The notes: a model not told the origin generated them from the sequence alone. Numbered from the stretch's first letter, positions 9,062-16,891 are shown. The stretch is 64,000 nucleotides of DNA from Bordetella sp. FB-8 (GCF_000382185.1 NZ_KB907784.1:3685133-3749132), one strand, 5' to 3'. Program-made: numbers and translations.

Positions 9062-9397
9062 CTACAGCACCGATATCGTGCCCGCCTGACCCACGTGTTG
9101 CCATGGCAGGCCCAGCACCAGAGCTTGCCACTGTTCGGCATCCAGGCCCACCTGCGGGCCGTGAAGCTCTGTCGCCCAAGTGAACTTGCCTCGGTTCAAG
9201 CGCCGCGCCGCCAGCCACACACCGATGCCATCATGCACCAGCACCTTCATGCGGTTGGCGCGCTTGTTCGTAAAGCAGTAGGCATGATGCGGGCGGGCTG
9301 CGCCGAACACCGCTACCACGCGCGCCAGGGCCTTGTCGGCACCGGCACGCATGTCCAACGGCTGCGTTGCCAGCCAGATCGCATCGACGCGGATCAC
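9062..9397 (-). CDS. tnpB: IS66 accessory protein TnpB
   Basis: A 111-residue IS66 Orf2-type protein, recognisable from WLATQPLDMRAGADKAL near the start, the PHHAYCFTNKRANRMKVL core and GVWLAARRLNRGKF. The GTG start at 9397 was chosen because it overlaps the tnpA stop as GTGA (9394-9397); such translational coupling is standard in IS66. An upstream in-frame start at 9451 would add residues inside tnpA that the family lacks. TnpB is needed with TnpA and TnpC for full transposition activity. Confidence 0.93.
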   Translation of the reverse strand: MIRVDAIWLATQPLDMRAGADKALARVVAVFGAARPHHAYCFTNKRANRMKVLVHDGIGVWLAARRLNRGKFTWATELHGPQVGLDAEQWQALVLGLPWQHVGQAGTISVL

Positions 9398-9744
9398 TTC
9401 AACCACTCGCTCAGCCAGGCCGCGCAGGCGATCGCGTCGCTGGCAGGCCAACGTACAGAGACTTGCACGCCGCCTCGCCTGATCTCCAGTTCTATCGGCT
9501 GCCCCACCCCTTGCGTCCGGCCTGCCGGCACCACCGACACAAAGGCCGGCTCAGAACCTGCTCGCGCTTGGGCAATTCTCAGCCATTTATGCACCAGGTT
9601 CGCGTTCAGGCCATGCGTCAGCGCCACGCTGGCGATCGAGGATTGCGGTTCGCCGCACTCGGCCACAACTTGGGCCTTGAACGCCTTGGGATATGTCCGC
9701 CGTTGGCGAACCACGCTTAATTCTGTCCTTGCCATGGTGTCCAC
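9394..9744 (-). CDS. tnpA: IS66 accessory protein TnpA
   Basis: A 116-residue IS66 Orf1 protein with a helix-turn-helix: RRTYPKAFKAQVVAECGEPQSSIASVALTHG, followed by LNANLVHKWL. This is the Xre/IS3-like DNA-binding head found in IS66 TnpA. It is the first gene of the element, begins about 64 bases inside the right inverted repeat and overlaps tnpB by four bases. Confidence 0.92.
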   Translation of the reverse strand: MDTMARTELSVVRQRRTYPKAFKAQVVAECGEPQSSIASVALTHGLNANLVHKWLRIAQARAGSEPAFVSVVPAGRTQGVGQPIELEIRRGGVQVSVRWPASDAIACAAWLSEWLK

Positions 9745-9789
9745 CTAAAAGAGGTGGACACTAGCCGACAACAAAACTACAGAAAAGAT

Positions 9790-9816
9790 GGGTTCGCCGG
9801 GCGCTTACAGTCTAGA
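9790..9816 (-). repeat. IS66 right end: inverted repeat plus target duplication
   Basis: Bases 9790-9808 are the reverse complement of the left 19-bp repeat, and 9809-9816 are the second copy of AGTCTAGA. Joining 7344 to 9817 restores the ancestral sequence before insertion. Confidence 0.95.
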
Positions 9817-9817
9817 A

Positions 9818-9885
9818 ACCGATAAGGCCTGTTCAATATTCGTCGTAGCGGAGAAATCGTAGCCCAACTCATAAAGGACGGTCGC
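9818..9885 (+). repeat. Degenerate direct repeat, copy A (left of the HEPN module)
   Basis: It shares an ordered set of words with copy B at 12742-12808: ACCGATAAGGCC (9818-9829), TTCGTCGT (9839-9846), a CCC-rich block (9862-9871) and CGGTCGC (9879-9885). From TTCGTCGT onward the spacing is identical in the two copies (23 and 40 bases); the first gap differs by one base. The pair brackets exactly the three genes 9921-12631. It lies just downstream of the HEPN gene stop, so it could also act as a transcript end. Confidence 0.6.
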
Positions 9886-9920
9886 TTTTCTTTGCGCCGG
9901 ACGCTCACACTAGCTTGGCA

Positions 9921-11570
9921 TCACTCAAAAAGAATGACAGCGATGAAATGAAGATTGTCTTGACCATCCTCAAAGTAAAGATTGGGGACATACCGGATCT
10001 TCTTATCGTAATTATTGAATACCTTGTTGTAGTCAGGGTTGTCTTCTAAGGCGCTAGACTGACGTTTGACGGAGTAAGTCCTCGTATCCTCATGAGAGTA
10101 GGCGACCTCCCCTTGGTCGTTCCTGTAGAAACAACGAAACGCTTGGCCGTTTGCCAGTGGCTTTAGTGCGAGAAGATTTTCACTTGTAAGAGTAATGAAC
10201 TCCGCAGCTCCTATTACTTTATCCAGATGCGCCTGGTTGAGGCTAGCGCCTCTGACCATTCTCGTCCATGTCGAGCACAGACATGCAAGAAAATCGTCCT
10301 TTTTCAGGCCAAACTCGATAAAGGCGTAATAGGTGAGTAGCAGGGTCAGCTTCTCAATGCGGGTGGATAGAAGAGGATGCTCACCAGACGGTATGGTGAT
10401 GACATCGCCATGCGCTATCGCATCGCGAATTTTCCTGAGTCTGACAAGAGCAGCCGAAGACAAATTGATAATTTTGACTATGTCGGGGTCGGTCTGAGAG
10501 ATGACAATCTCAGTTTTTTCTTGGAGTGTGTATTCACGACTCTGGAACACCGAGCCGGCTAAAGCTTTCACCCCTAGAACCTGCTCGTTGGTCAGAGAAA
10601 ACTTATTCTCGTCTAGTTTTTCGTGAAAACGCTTGACTGCCTTTGTGGGTATGGCGAGATCTTTCTTGCCAAGATTTTGTGTTTGGGATGATACGTAAGC
10701 TTCCCAGAGGGTGACATAGCCTAGGACCTTGTATTCCCAGAAATCCTTGTATCGCTTCATCCCTGATAGTCGCAACCAAAGCGGATCGCGCAACTCTGAG
10801 GCAAAGAAGTTCTGGACTATCGTCTGCCAGTTGGCTTCAAAGATGGGTTTTTTGAGGAAATAATCATGACTTTCCTTCTTGCGTGTGCCAGCTTCCGCTT
10901 CAGGCTCATAATACGGAAAGAAGACGTAGCCCGAACTGCCGTGATCAGACTTTACGCCAACACTCGAAATTGAAGCGGGCGAGCCCAGAAGGATGCTCAA
11001 TAAAGCCAGCAAGTCGGTCGTGTATCTTCGCACCTTACTTATGCTCAAGGGCATGGTGCTCTCAATGCTGAAGAAGACCGAATCTTTAATTAAATGACCA
11101 TCGTTTGTCTGGTCGATGCTGGTATGCGGATAAGCTTTGATCGTGAGGTTCTTTTCATCAAGCATCAAACTCGCATTTATCTCGTGAGGTGTATTAATCC
11201 ATTCGATCTTTGCTCCTGGCTTACCCTGCATACGCTGATATTCAAAAAACCAGGGGGATATATCAAGAACTTCGACTTCTACCAGAACGAAGGCATCGGT
11301 TGCCTCCATGCTAACGATGTAGTCGCACGAGAGAAATAACTGTTCAAACTGGCAGTTAAAGAGAGTGAAGTGCTGACCATCCTCGGTGATTGCGTGAACC
11401 TCATCAAGTGTTTGGCAATCAATGGGTTTGAGTGTGCTCAGTCTGAATTGCAGGGTTGTGCCTTTACCCGGTCCAAAGGTAAGCCTGCCATCGCCTAATT
11501 GCCCAAGAGTGGGATGAGTTGCCGTTACGTTGTAGCTATAGTCTTGAGTAAAGACGATTTTGGATCTCAT
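9921..11570 (-). CDS. ApeA-like HEPN-domain protein, probable anti-phage abortive-infection factor
   Basis: A 549-residue cytosolic protein. The N-terminal about 170 residues are beta-rich and carry the pattern GRLTFGPGKG, then HAITEDGQHFTLFNC, which I associate with the ApeA N-terminal domain. The helical domain after residue 260 ends in the HEPN motif R-x4-H (R382, H387; IRDAIAHGD), the nucleolytic motif of HEPN ribonucleases. A 100-residue C-terminal extension ends in beta-like segments. HEPN ApeA proteins are known to block phage by cleaving RNA after infection. It is divergent, 96 bases apart, from two paralogous small proteins, which is not the usual solitary arrangement. This ApeA name is unrelated to the aryl polyene 'ape' genes. 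Confidence 0.72.
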   Translation of the reverse strand: MRSKIVFTQDYSYNVTATHPTLGQLGDGRLTFGPGKGTTLQFRLSTLKPIDCQTLDEVHAITEDGQHFTLFNCQFEQLFLSCDYIVSMEATDAFVLVEVEVLDISPWFFEYQRMQGKPGAKIEWINTPHEINASLMLDEKNLTIKAYPHTSIDQTNDGHLIKDSVFFSIESTMPLSISKVRRYTTDLLALLSILLGSPASISSVGVKSDHGSSGYVFFPYYEPEAEAGTRKKESHDYFLKKPIFEANWQTIVQNFFASELRDPLWLRLSGMKRYKDFWEYKVLGYVTLWEAYVSSQTQNLGKKDLAIPTKAVKRFHEKLDENKFSLTNEQVLGVKALAGSVFQSREYTLQEKTEIVISQTDPDIVKIINLSSAALVRLRKIRDAIAHGDVITIPSGEHPLLSTRIEKLTLLLTYYAFIEFGLKKDDFLACLCSTWTRMVRGASLNQAHLDKVIGAAEFITLTSENLLALKPLANGQAFRCFYRNDQGEVAYSHEDTRTYSVKRQSSALEDNPDYNKVFNNYDKKIRYVPNLYFEDGQDNLHFIAVILFE

Positions 11571-11592
11571 GTTTTTAGCGGACTATTGCTCT

Positions 11593-11621
11593 TTGATGGT
11601 CAATGTGAGTCTTGGTATCGA
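11593..11621 (+). promoter_or_regulatory. Possible promoter of the small-protein pair
   Basis: TTGATG (11593-11598) and TATCGA (11616-11621) are separated by 17 bases in the 96-base divergent gap between the HEPN gene and the two small genes. The match is moderate and based only on consensus. Confidence 0.3.
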
Positions 11622-11666
11622 TTTTCTCGTCTATTTAAACATTATTTTCTGATGGAGGAGCCAAGG

Positions 11667-12146
11667 ATGCCGCGATTTCATAAGTTCGATATCGCACGCT
11701 CACAGCTTGTCACAGCAACTGAAATATTCTTTAATCAACAAAATTTCTCGGCTGTAATCACGCTTGCCGGTGCTGCAAGCGGCATACTTGACGAGCTTGT
11801 TAGACGCGAAGGAAAGGAGCCCTTTGTGGATTACATGTGTCGTATTCATAGAGAGCTAGCTGGCGCGACACCGGCAAGACAGTCTGCCCACCATCACATC
11901 GAGAATCGACTGGGCATCAGCGCTCACAAACATCTCTCTCACAACGACACACCCACAGTCCAACTTGACTTGGAGAGACTAGCCACAGATGCGCTAGTGC
12001 GCGCTATTAGCGACTACATAGCTCTGAAAGGACAAGATGAAGCGTTCGTCAAGGCCGTACTGCAATGGGTCTGGAAAAATTCTGACGGTGAGGCGATGAT
12101 GGAACAGTATCGAGCAGTTCCTATGAGACAAAGGCCGAGAACATGA
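11667..12146 (+). CDS. Small helical HEPN-like protein, first of a tandem paralogous pair
   Basis: A 159-residue, probably all-helical cytosolic protein. ATG 11667 was chosen because GGAGGAG lies at 11654-11660, ideally spaced; upstream in-frame ATGs lack it. The motif AVITLAGAA (29-37) and the C-terminal DYIALKG...VLQWVWKN recur in the next gene at equivalent positions, showing duplication. I associate this pattern with small uncharacterised HEPN-like proteins, but it has no clear R-x4-6-H of the nuclease kind. The stop overlaps the next start (ATGA). The function is unknown; linkage suggests a partner or regulator of the HEPN protein. Confidence 0.65.
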   Translation: MPRFHKFDIARSQLVTATEIFFNQQNFSAVITLAGAASGILDELVRREGKEPFVDYMCRIHRELAGATPARQSAHHHIENRLGISAHKHLSHNDTPTVQLDLERLATDALVRAISDYIALKGQDEAFVKAVLQWVWKNSDGEAMMEQYRAVPMRQRPRT

Positions 12147-12631
12147 CAGTCCGAGAATATACTCGTCTGCAACTAGCGGAATGTCAGCTTCAGGCGGCTA
12201 TTGGTCTATTCATTTCTGGTCGTGACCGCTTTGCCGTGATTACTCTTGCTGGAGCAGCCGACGTAATCTTGTCCCAGCTTGCATTTAATAAAGATAAATC
12301 CAACTTCACAGACGCTTTAATTAAGCAGGAAATTTGCAACGGCGGCGCAGAACGTACTCGTGCAGAGCATGGACGCGCAATTAACGACGTTCTGTTCATC
12401 AACGATATGAAGCATATGGACAAGGAAGAAGATGGGTTCGTTGATATGGACCCTGAGGAATGCGCGTTCGGAGCAATTATGAAGGCAATGGTTAATTACA
12501 TTGCCATTGTGGGGCGCAAGCATCCTAATGTTGCTGCATTCTTACTTTGGGTTGGTAGAAACATGGATCCGAAAAAGTACAACTTGAGCAGTGATCCAAA
12601 CTTGAAGCACGAGGACGCACAGAACCCGTAA
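12143..12631 (+). CDS. Small helical HEPN-like protein, second paralogue
   Basis: A 162-residue paralogue of the preceding protein: AVITLAGAA (31-39), NYIAIVGRK and FLLWVGRN occur in the same order, and the middle has NDMKHMDKE, resembling the N-x2-KH-x-D signature of the small HEPN-like family. The two copies are strongly diverged (well below half identical by eye), so duplication is old and both were retained. The ATGA overlap indicates translational coupling and perhaps a heteromer. Its stop is followed by the intergenic repeat region. Confidence 0.65.
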   Translation: MTVREYTRLQLAECQLQAAIGLFISGRDRFAVITLAGAADVILSQLAFNKDKSNFTDALIKQEICNGGAERTRAEHGRAINDVLFINDMKHMDKEEDGFVDMDPEECAFGAIMKAMVNYIAIVGRKHPNVAAFLLWVGRNMDPKKYNLSSDPNLKHEDAQNP

Positions 12632-13091
12632 CGCAGCTGATGACACAATAGATGTGAAAATGGTCTGTTCCCGAATGTAGACCGACCGTTCGTGCGTCCT
12701 CATAGGCACTCAAGCGAACGACCGAAAATGGCCGCACTCCGACCGATAAGGCCGGCTCTAGTTCGTCGTCGCGCAGAGGTTGCAACCCGACCCATTTGCG
12801 CCGGTCGCGAACGGTCGTTCTGGGGAATCTCACACTCCGAGCAAGATCGGCAGTTTTTCAAGTACGGATTGGCGACGGCTTGATCTTCACCCGGATCAGC
12901 GTGCGCGCCCTGCCGGCCACGCCGTGGCTGGTCCGTTTGGGTCGGATCCGTATCCACTTGGCGCAGCAGAAGGCGCTTGGGACGGATCGGTTTCGTTCAG
13001 TGGGGTGAAGTGAGGACCGGCTGATTCGCTGCCGGGCGGCCGGCAGGTCATCCGCCGATAGCTCCAAAAATATCGCTGATACCTTCTGGCT
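12632..13091. other. Gene-poor right margin of the island
   Basis: About 460 bases without a convincing gene. The first half contains repeat copy B and several GACCG/CGGTC words, including the 9-bp inverted pair GAACGACCG (12716-12724) and CGGTCGTTC (12812-12820). Short frames in 12860-13010 have protein-like composition (for example RISVRALPATPWLVRLGRIR) but no start, motif or family I recognise. Composition returns to core-like GC here. Confidence 0.5.
12742..12808 (+). repeat. Degenerate direct repeat, copy B (right of the HEPN module)
   Basis: It matches copy A at 9818-9885 in the same orientation: ACCGATAAGGCC (12742-12753), TTCGTCGT (12762-12769), a CCC-rich block (12785-12794) and CGGTCGC (12802-12808). 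It is flanked by the 9-bp inverted pair described for the surrounding region. Confidence 0.6.
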
Positions 13092-14006
13092 TCAACGACA
13101 CGCTGGGCAGTCCGCGAGTGCTGCCGATAAATGGTCCGCGAACGCACGTACCTTGGCGGCGCGGCGGCGTTCGGGCGGGCTCACCAGGTTGATCGGCAAT
13201 GGCCTGGGCTGCCAGCCCGCAAGCAGAATCTGCACATCGCCGCTGGCGATCAAGTCCTGAAAAAGCCAGGTCGGCGCATAGGCAATGCCCAAACCATCCA
13301 CGACAGCCGTCCGCAAGATCTCCTCTGAATTCGTCTGCAAGGGCCCCTCGACGCGCACGGAAGCCGTAGACCCGTCGGGAGTACTGAAATCCCAAAGATT
13401 CCGGGTGCGCAGTTCCGTGTAGACGATGCACGGGTGGGCCTGCAGGTCTGCCGGGATCTGCGGTGCCGGCCGCTGCGCCGTCATGGACGCAATAAACGAC
13501 CGACTCGCGAGCACGGCCAGCCGGGTGGTGCCGATGCGCCGCGCGACCAGCGTACTGTCGGCGAGGTTGCCGATGCGTACGGCGACGTCGATGCCCTGCT
13601 CGACCAGGTCGATGAAGCCGTCATTGAGCCTGAAATCGACTTTGACACTGGGGTGGGCGGTGAGAAACGAATGCACGTGCGGTCGCAGCACACGCGTGCC
13701 GAATCCGGCCGAAGCGGCCACTCGGAGCCAGCCGGTGAGTTGCTGCTCGCCCCGGCGCAACTGGTTCTCGGCCTCCATCACCTCGGCGACCAGCCGTCGG
13801 GCGTCTTCGAAATAACGTTCGCCGTCGTCGGTGAGCGAGAGCATTCGCGTCGTTCGCGTCAGCAGCTTGGCACCCAGATGCCGCTCCAGAGCCGCCACCT
13901 GTTTGCTCACGGCGCTCTGGGTGCTGGACTGTTCCCGCGCCACGGCCGAGAAGCTGCCCGTTTCCACGACGCGCACAAAAGTGTGCATGGCAGACATGCG
14001 ATCCAC
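13092..14006 (-). CDS. LysR-family transcriptional regulator
   Basis: 304 residues. The N-terminal winged helix-turn-helix reads MHTFVRVVETGSFSAVAREQSSTQSAVSKQVAALE, and the rest is a periplasmic-binding-protein-like effector domain. The start is GTG at 14006 (VDRMSAM), as in many relatives of this subgroup; ATG 13997 is an alternative. It is divergent from an AhpD-like gene, and the gap holds a perfect ATTCCA-GAT-TGGAAT palindrome (14022-14036), so it probably regulates that gene and itself. Confidence 0.93.
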   Translation of the reverse strand: MDRMSAMHTFVRVVETGSFSAVAREQSSTQSAVSKQVAALERHLGAKLLTRTTRMLSLTDDGERYFEDARRLVAEVMEAENQLRRGEQQLTGWLRVAASAGFGTRVLRPHVHSFLTAHPSVKVDFRLNDGFIDLVEQGIDVAVRIGNLADSTLVARRIGTTRLAVLASRSFIASMTAQRPAPQIPADLQAHPCIVYTELRTRNLWDFSTPDGSTASVRVEGPLQTNSEEILRTAVVDGLGIAYAPTWLFQDLIASGDVQILLAGWQPRPLPINLVSPPERRRAAKVRAFADHLSAALADCPACR

Positions 14007-14021
14007 GGGCCGCTCCTATTA

Positions 14022-14036
14022 ATTCCAGATTGGAAT
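14022..14036. promoter_or_regulatory. LysR-type operator palindrome
   Basis: ATTCCA-GAT-TGGAAT is a perfect inverted repeat with the T-N11-A layout of LysR boxes. An extra half-site ATTCCAG occurs at 14051-14057. It lies between the divergent LysR and AhpD-like genes. Confidence 0.6.
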
Positions 14037-14125
14037 CTATGTTAGGCCAAATTCCAGTCTACCGGCAATCCCGTTCATCAATCATAGTTCACTCCACCGA
14101 TTCATCACTGCCACTGGAGTCCACC

Positions 14126-14665
14126 ATGAACACCGTAACCGTACCTACCTACGAACAAGTCTCGCCCGCCAACCAGGCCATCTTCGACGGCATAAAGAAG
14201 AAGTTCGGCTTCGTCCCGAACCTGTTTGCCACCTTCGCGCATTCGGAGACCGCGCTGGCGACGTACCTGGCGCTCAATAGCGCCAAGAGTTCGCTGAGCC
14301 CGAAGGCGCGCGAGGTCATCAACCTCGTGGTCAGCCAGGTCAACAACTGCGCCTATTGCCTCGCAGCGCACACCGCGGTTGGCAGCATGCTTGGCTATAC
14401 GCCCGACCAGATCCTGGAGATTCGCGGCGGTGGCGTGTCATTTGATCCGCGCCTGGATGCGCTGGCCAGGCTTGTGCGCAACATCGCGCTCGAGCGTGGA
14501 CACGCCGATCCCGCCTTGGTGCAGGCCTTCTTCGCGGCCGGCTGGACGCAAGCAAACCTGGTGGACGCGATCGTCGCCGTCGGCGACAAGATGATCACCA
14601 ACTTCCTGCACGCCACCACCCTGGTGCCGGTGGATTTTCCTGCCGCGCCCCCGCTGAACCGCTGA
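14126..14665 (+). CDS. Carboxymuconolactone decarboxylase / AhpD-like peroxidase-related protein
   Basis: 179 residues with the AhpD-type active site NNCAYCLAAHT (C-x2-C-x3-H) around residue 75, which in this family supports peroxidase or thiol-redox chemistry. ATG 14126 follows GGAGT and gives the usual N-terminus; an upstream in-frame ATG lies in the operator region. It is divergent from LysR and followed, in the same direction, by an MBL-fold gene; the three may form an oxidative or organic-compound response unit. Confidence 0.9.
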   Translation: MNTVTVPTYEQVSPANQAIFDGIKKKFGFVPNLFATFAHSETALATYLALNSAKSSLSPKAREVINLVVSQVNNCAYCLAAHTAVGSMLGYTPDQILEIRGGGVSFDPRLDALARLVRNIALERGHADPALVQAFFAAGWTQANLVDAIVAVGDKMITNFLHATTLVPVDFPAAPPLNR

Positions 14666-14820
14666 AATCCTGGCAGGCCTCGGGAACTGGCCAGCGCTGC
14701 ATGTCGACCAAGACCGGGGTCCCGGCGCAAGTCGATTGCATCTGGGCAGACCTGAGCGCGGGTCGGCCGTGATCGGCGGACTTGCCGACATTCATACACC
14801 CTGCAACTGGAGTAATAACC

Positions 14821-15741
14821 ATGACCCAAAACGATGACAAGCACGAGACGACGCCTCCCTGGGATGCCGCGTCGGTAAACCTGACCTCGAAAGAGATGGC
14901 ACCCGGCGTATTTGCGGTGATGCCTGACGACGTATTCGTCAAGGATCACGTCGCTACGACTGGGGGCTTTGTCATCGGCGAACGAAGCGTCCTGGTGGTC
15001 GAAGCCATGTTGAACGGCGATCTCGCTTCCCAGCTCATCGGACTGGTTCGCAAGGAAACTTCGAAGCCGATTCGCTTCCTGGTCAACACCAGCTATCACG
15101 GCGACCACGCCTACGGGAACTACGTGTTTCCGGAAAGCACCGTGGTCATCCATCATCCCGCGACCAAGCGCTACATGGACGAGAATTTTGAAGAGGATCG
15201 CCGCTTCATGCTCGGCCTCATGGGCAAAGGCAAGGGTATCGAGCGGGTGCAGTCGCGCAGCGCCGACATTACGGTGTCGGACCTCATCAGTGTCGATCTT
15301 GGCGGTCGAACGGTCGAGATTCGTCACTTTGGATTTGCGCAAACGCCAGGCGACCTGGTGATCTGGACGCCAGATGCGAAGGTCCTGTGGGTCGGCAACA
15401 TGATCCAGGCCCCGTCTCCGGCGCTCCCGTGGCTTCTTGAAGGGCGTCACCGGGACACGATCGAGACGCTGACGAAGGTTCGCGACTTCCTCCCCGAAGA
15501 CGCGACGATCATTCCGGGACACGGCCGCCCCATGCGACCTGCGGATATCGACTTTCCGATTCGGTATCTGCGCGAGCTCGATGCTGCGGTCAGTGCAGCC
15601 ATCGCCGCGGGGGGATCGGTCCAAGCCACGCTCGAGGCAGCCGGCATGTCCCACTACGGCCAATACAGCCTGTTCGACTGGGCGCACAACTCGGTCAACG
15701 TGCCCGCCGCGTATGAGGCTATTCGACACTCTGCCAAGTAG
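14821..15741 (+). CDS. MBL-fold metallo-hydrolase with altered first metal ligand
   Basis: 306 residues of the metallo-beta-lactamase fold. The zinc motif, normally H-x-H-x-D-H, reads NTSYHGDHAYGN (around residue 97): the first histidine is replaced by serine while H-x-D-H is kept. Later ligands are present (IPGHGRPM near residue 234, QAPSPALPW before it). Start ATG 14821 follows a GGAG. It is probably co-transcribed with the AhpD-like gene 155 bases upstream. The substrate is unknown; the altered site suggests a mono-metal or atypical enzyme. Confidence 0.88.
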   Translation: MTQNDDKHETTPPWDAASVNLTSKEMAPGVFAVMPDDVFVKDHVATTGGFVIGERSVLVVEAMLNGDLASQLIGLVRKETSKPIRFLVNTSYHGDHAYGNYVFPESTVVIHHPATKRYMDENFEEDRRFMLGLMGKGKGIERVQSRSADITVSDLISVDLGGRTVEIRHFGFAQTPGDLVIWTPDAKVLWVGNMIQAPSPALPWLLEGRHRDTIETLTKVRDFLPEDATIIPGHGRPMRPADIDFPIRYLRELDAAVSAAIAAGGSVQATLEAAGMSHYGQYSLFDWAHNSVNVPAAYEAIRHSAK

Positions 15742-15843
15742 AGAGCGCGCCGTGCCCTGCCATGCGAACACCCATGGCAGGGCATTCCACGCTTGAACAG
15801 GAATGAGATGGCCGGCGATACCAAGAACGCACGCAATCAGAAG

Positions 15844-16767
15844 CTATGAGGTCATCTGTGCGGCCGGTCCAGGCACTATCAGCCCGTCTTTGGAAGTCAT
15901 GCACCGCGCTCTGATAAGTTCCGCTACGCGCTGCGCTTGATCGCGCCTGAGCGGGTTCTGCGTGACATACAGAAAGGTCAGCTCGCGTGAGATTGCCCGC
16001 AATCCATCGGCAACCGGGCAAATCGCAAGCTCTCCGCGCTCGATGTACGGGGAAACCAGGCGGAGCGACTCCAGGGCGACGCCGCTTCCGTCCAGCAGTG
16101 ACGCTACGACGTGCGCAGTACGGTTGAAATGCAGTCTTTTCGTTGAAGTCGCCACGATCCTGTTCAAGGTCAGCCAGTTATCCCACGATACCGGCGCGGC
16201 ATCGTTCACGAGCAGCGGAATTGTCGAGAAATCCTTGACGTGAGTCAGCCTGGCTGCGACATCCGGTCGGCTGACCGGCGTGTACACATCCACTCCCAGG
16301 CTTTCCAGATCGGCATGCTGCGGCGCATGCTTGCCATACAGGATCGCGACGTCAAAATTTCTGAAGGACGATGAGCCGGGAACTTCTTCGGAAATAAGCC
16401 GGATTTCTGACGCTTCGAGCGAAAGCAATTCGTGAATGACCGGGGTCAGCAGCCCCAGTATGGCCGGTGGGCTGATGATCGAGATCGGCGCAGGGTGGCT
16501 CGGCCGCACGGATTCGAGTCCGACCCGCATGTGCTCGATGCCGATCTCGACCTCGCGCAACAGCCTGCCGCCCTCCTCGCTCAAAAGAACGCGATTGCCC
16601 AGCCGTTCGAACAGCCGGCATCCGAGTCGATCCTCCAGTTTCCGGATCGACTGGCTGACGGCGCTGGTCGTCAAAGACAGCGCGATCGCCGCCTGGCGGA
16701 ACGACTGAAGTCTTCCTGCCTCGGCGAACACCTCCAGGCTGCTCAAAGGAACGGGAAGTCGAATCAT
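15844..16767 (-). CDS. LysR-family transcriptional regulator
   Basis: 307 residues with the N-terminal HTH SLEVFAEAGRLQSFRQAAIALSLTTSAVSQSIRKLE (GcvA-like 'TTSAVSQSI' recognition helix). It is divergent from a short-chain dehydrogenase, with two palindromes in the 124-base gap, and is the likely regulator of that gene. Confidence 0.93.
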   Translation of the reverse strand: MIRLPVPLSSLEVFAEAGRLQSFRQAAIALSLTTSAVSQSIRKLEDRLGCRLFERLGNRVLLSEEGGRLLREVEIGIEHMRVGLESVRPSHPAPISIISPPAILGLLTPVIHELLSLEASEIRLISEEVPGSSSFRNFDVAILYGKHAPQHADLESLGVDVYTPVSRPDVAARLTHVKDFSTIPLLVNDAAPVSWDNWLTLNRIVATSTKRLHFNRTAHVVASLLDGSGVALESLRLVSPYIERGELAICPVADGLRAISRELTFLYVTQNPLRRDQAQRVAELIRARCMTSKDGLIVPGPAAQMTS

Positions 16768-16803
16768 TGCACCCGCTTTTTAGAAAACAAGATTAAATCC
16801 AGC

Positions 16804-16865
16804 TAAACCTCAGGTTTAAATTTACGCGATTTACACGAATGGGGGTGGCATCTTAAGGTTTAACC
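16804..16865. promoter_or_regulatory. Two palindromic LysR-type sites
   Basis: TAAACC-TCA-GGTTTA (16804-16818) is a perfect inverted repeat with T-N11-A geometry. GGTT-T-AACC (16857-16865) repeats the same half-site words about 50 bases further on. The pair lies between the divergent LysR and SDR genes, as expected for a recognition and an activation site. Confidence 0.6.
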
Positions 16866-16891
16866 AGAATTAATATTTCCAAAAACTTGAC

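Larger units (their letters stand above)
7345..9808 (-). mobile_element. Complete IS66-family insertion sequence
   Basis: A 2464-bp element with perfect 19-bp terminal inverted repeats (7345-7363 and 9790-9808), flanked by the perfect 8-bp direct repeat AGTCTAGA (7337-7344, 9809-9816). Eight base pairs is the target duplication size known for IS66. It carries the full tnpA-tnpB-tnpC set in one direction without frameshifts, so it looks intact and recently inserted. It sits between an island gene (start codon at 7336) and the HEPN defence-like module. Confidence 0.97.

Noticed and set aside
12780..13013. Short frames right of the HEPN module
   Set aside because: Some look protein-like, but none has a start with a ribosome-binding site, a motif or a family I recognise.
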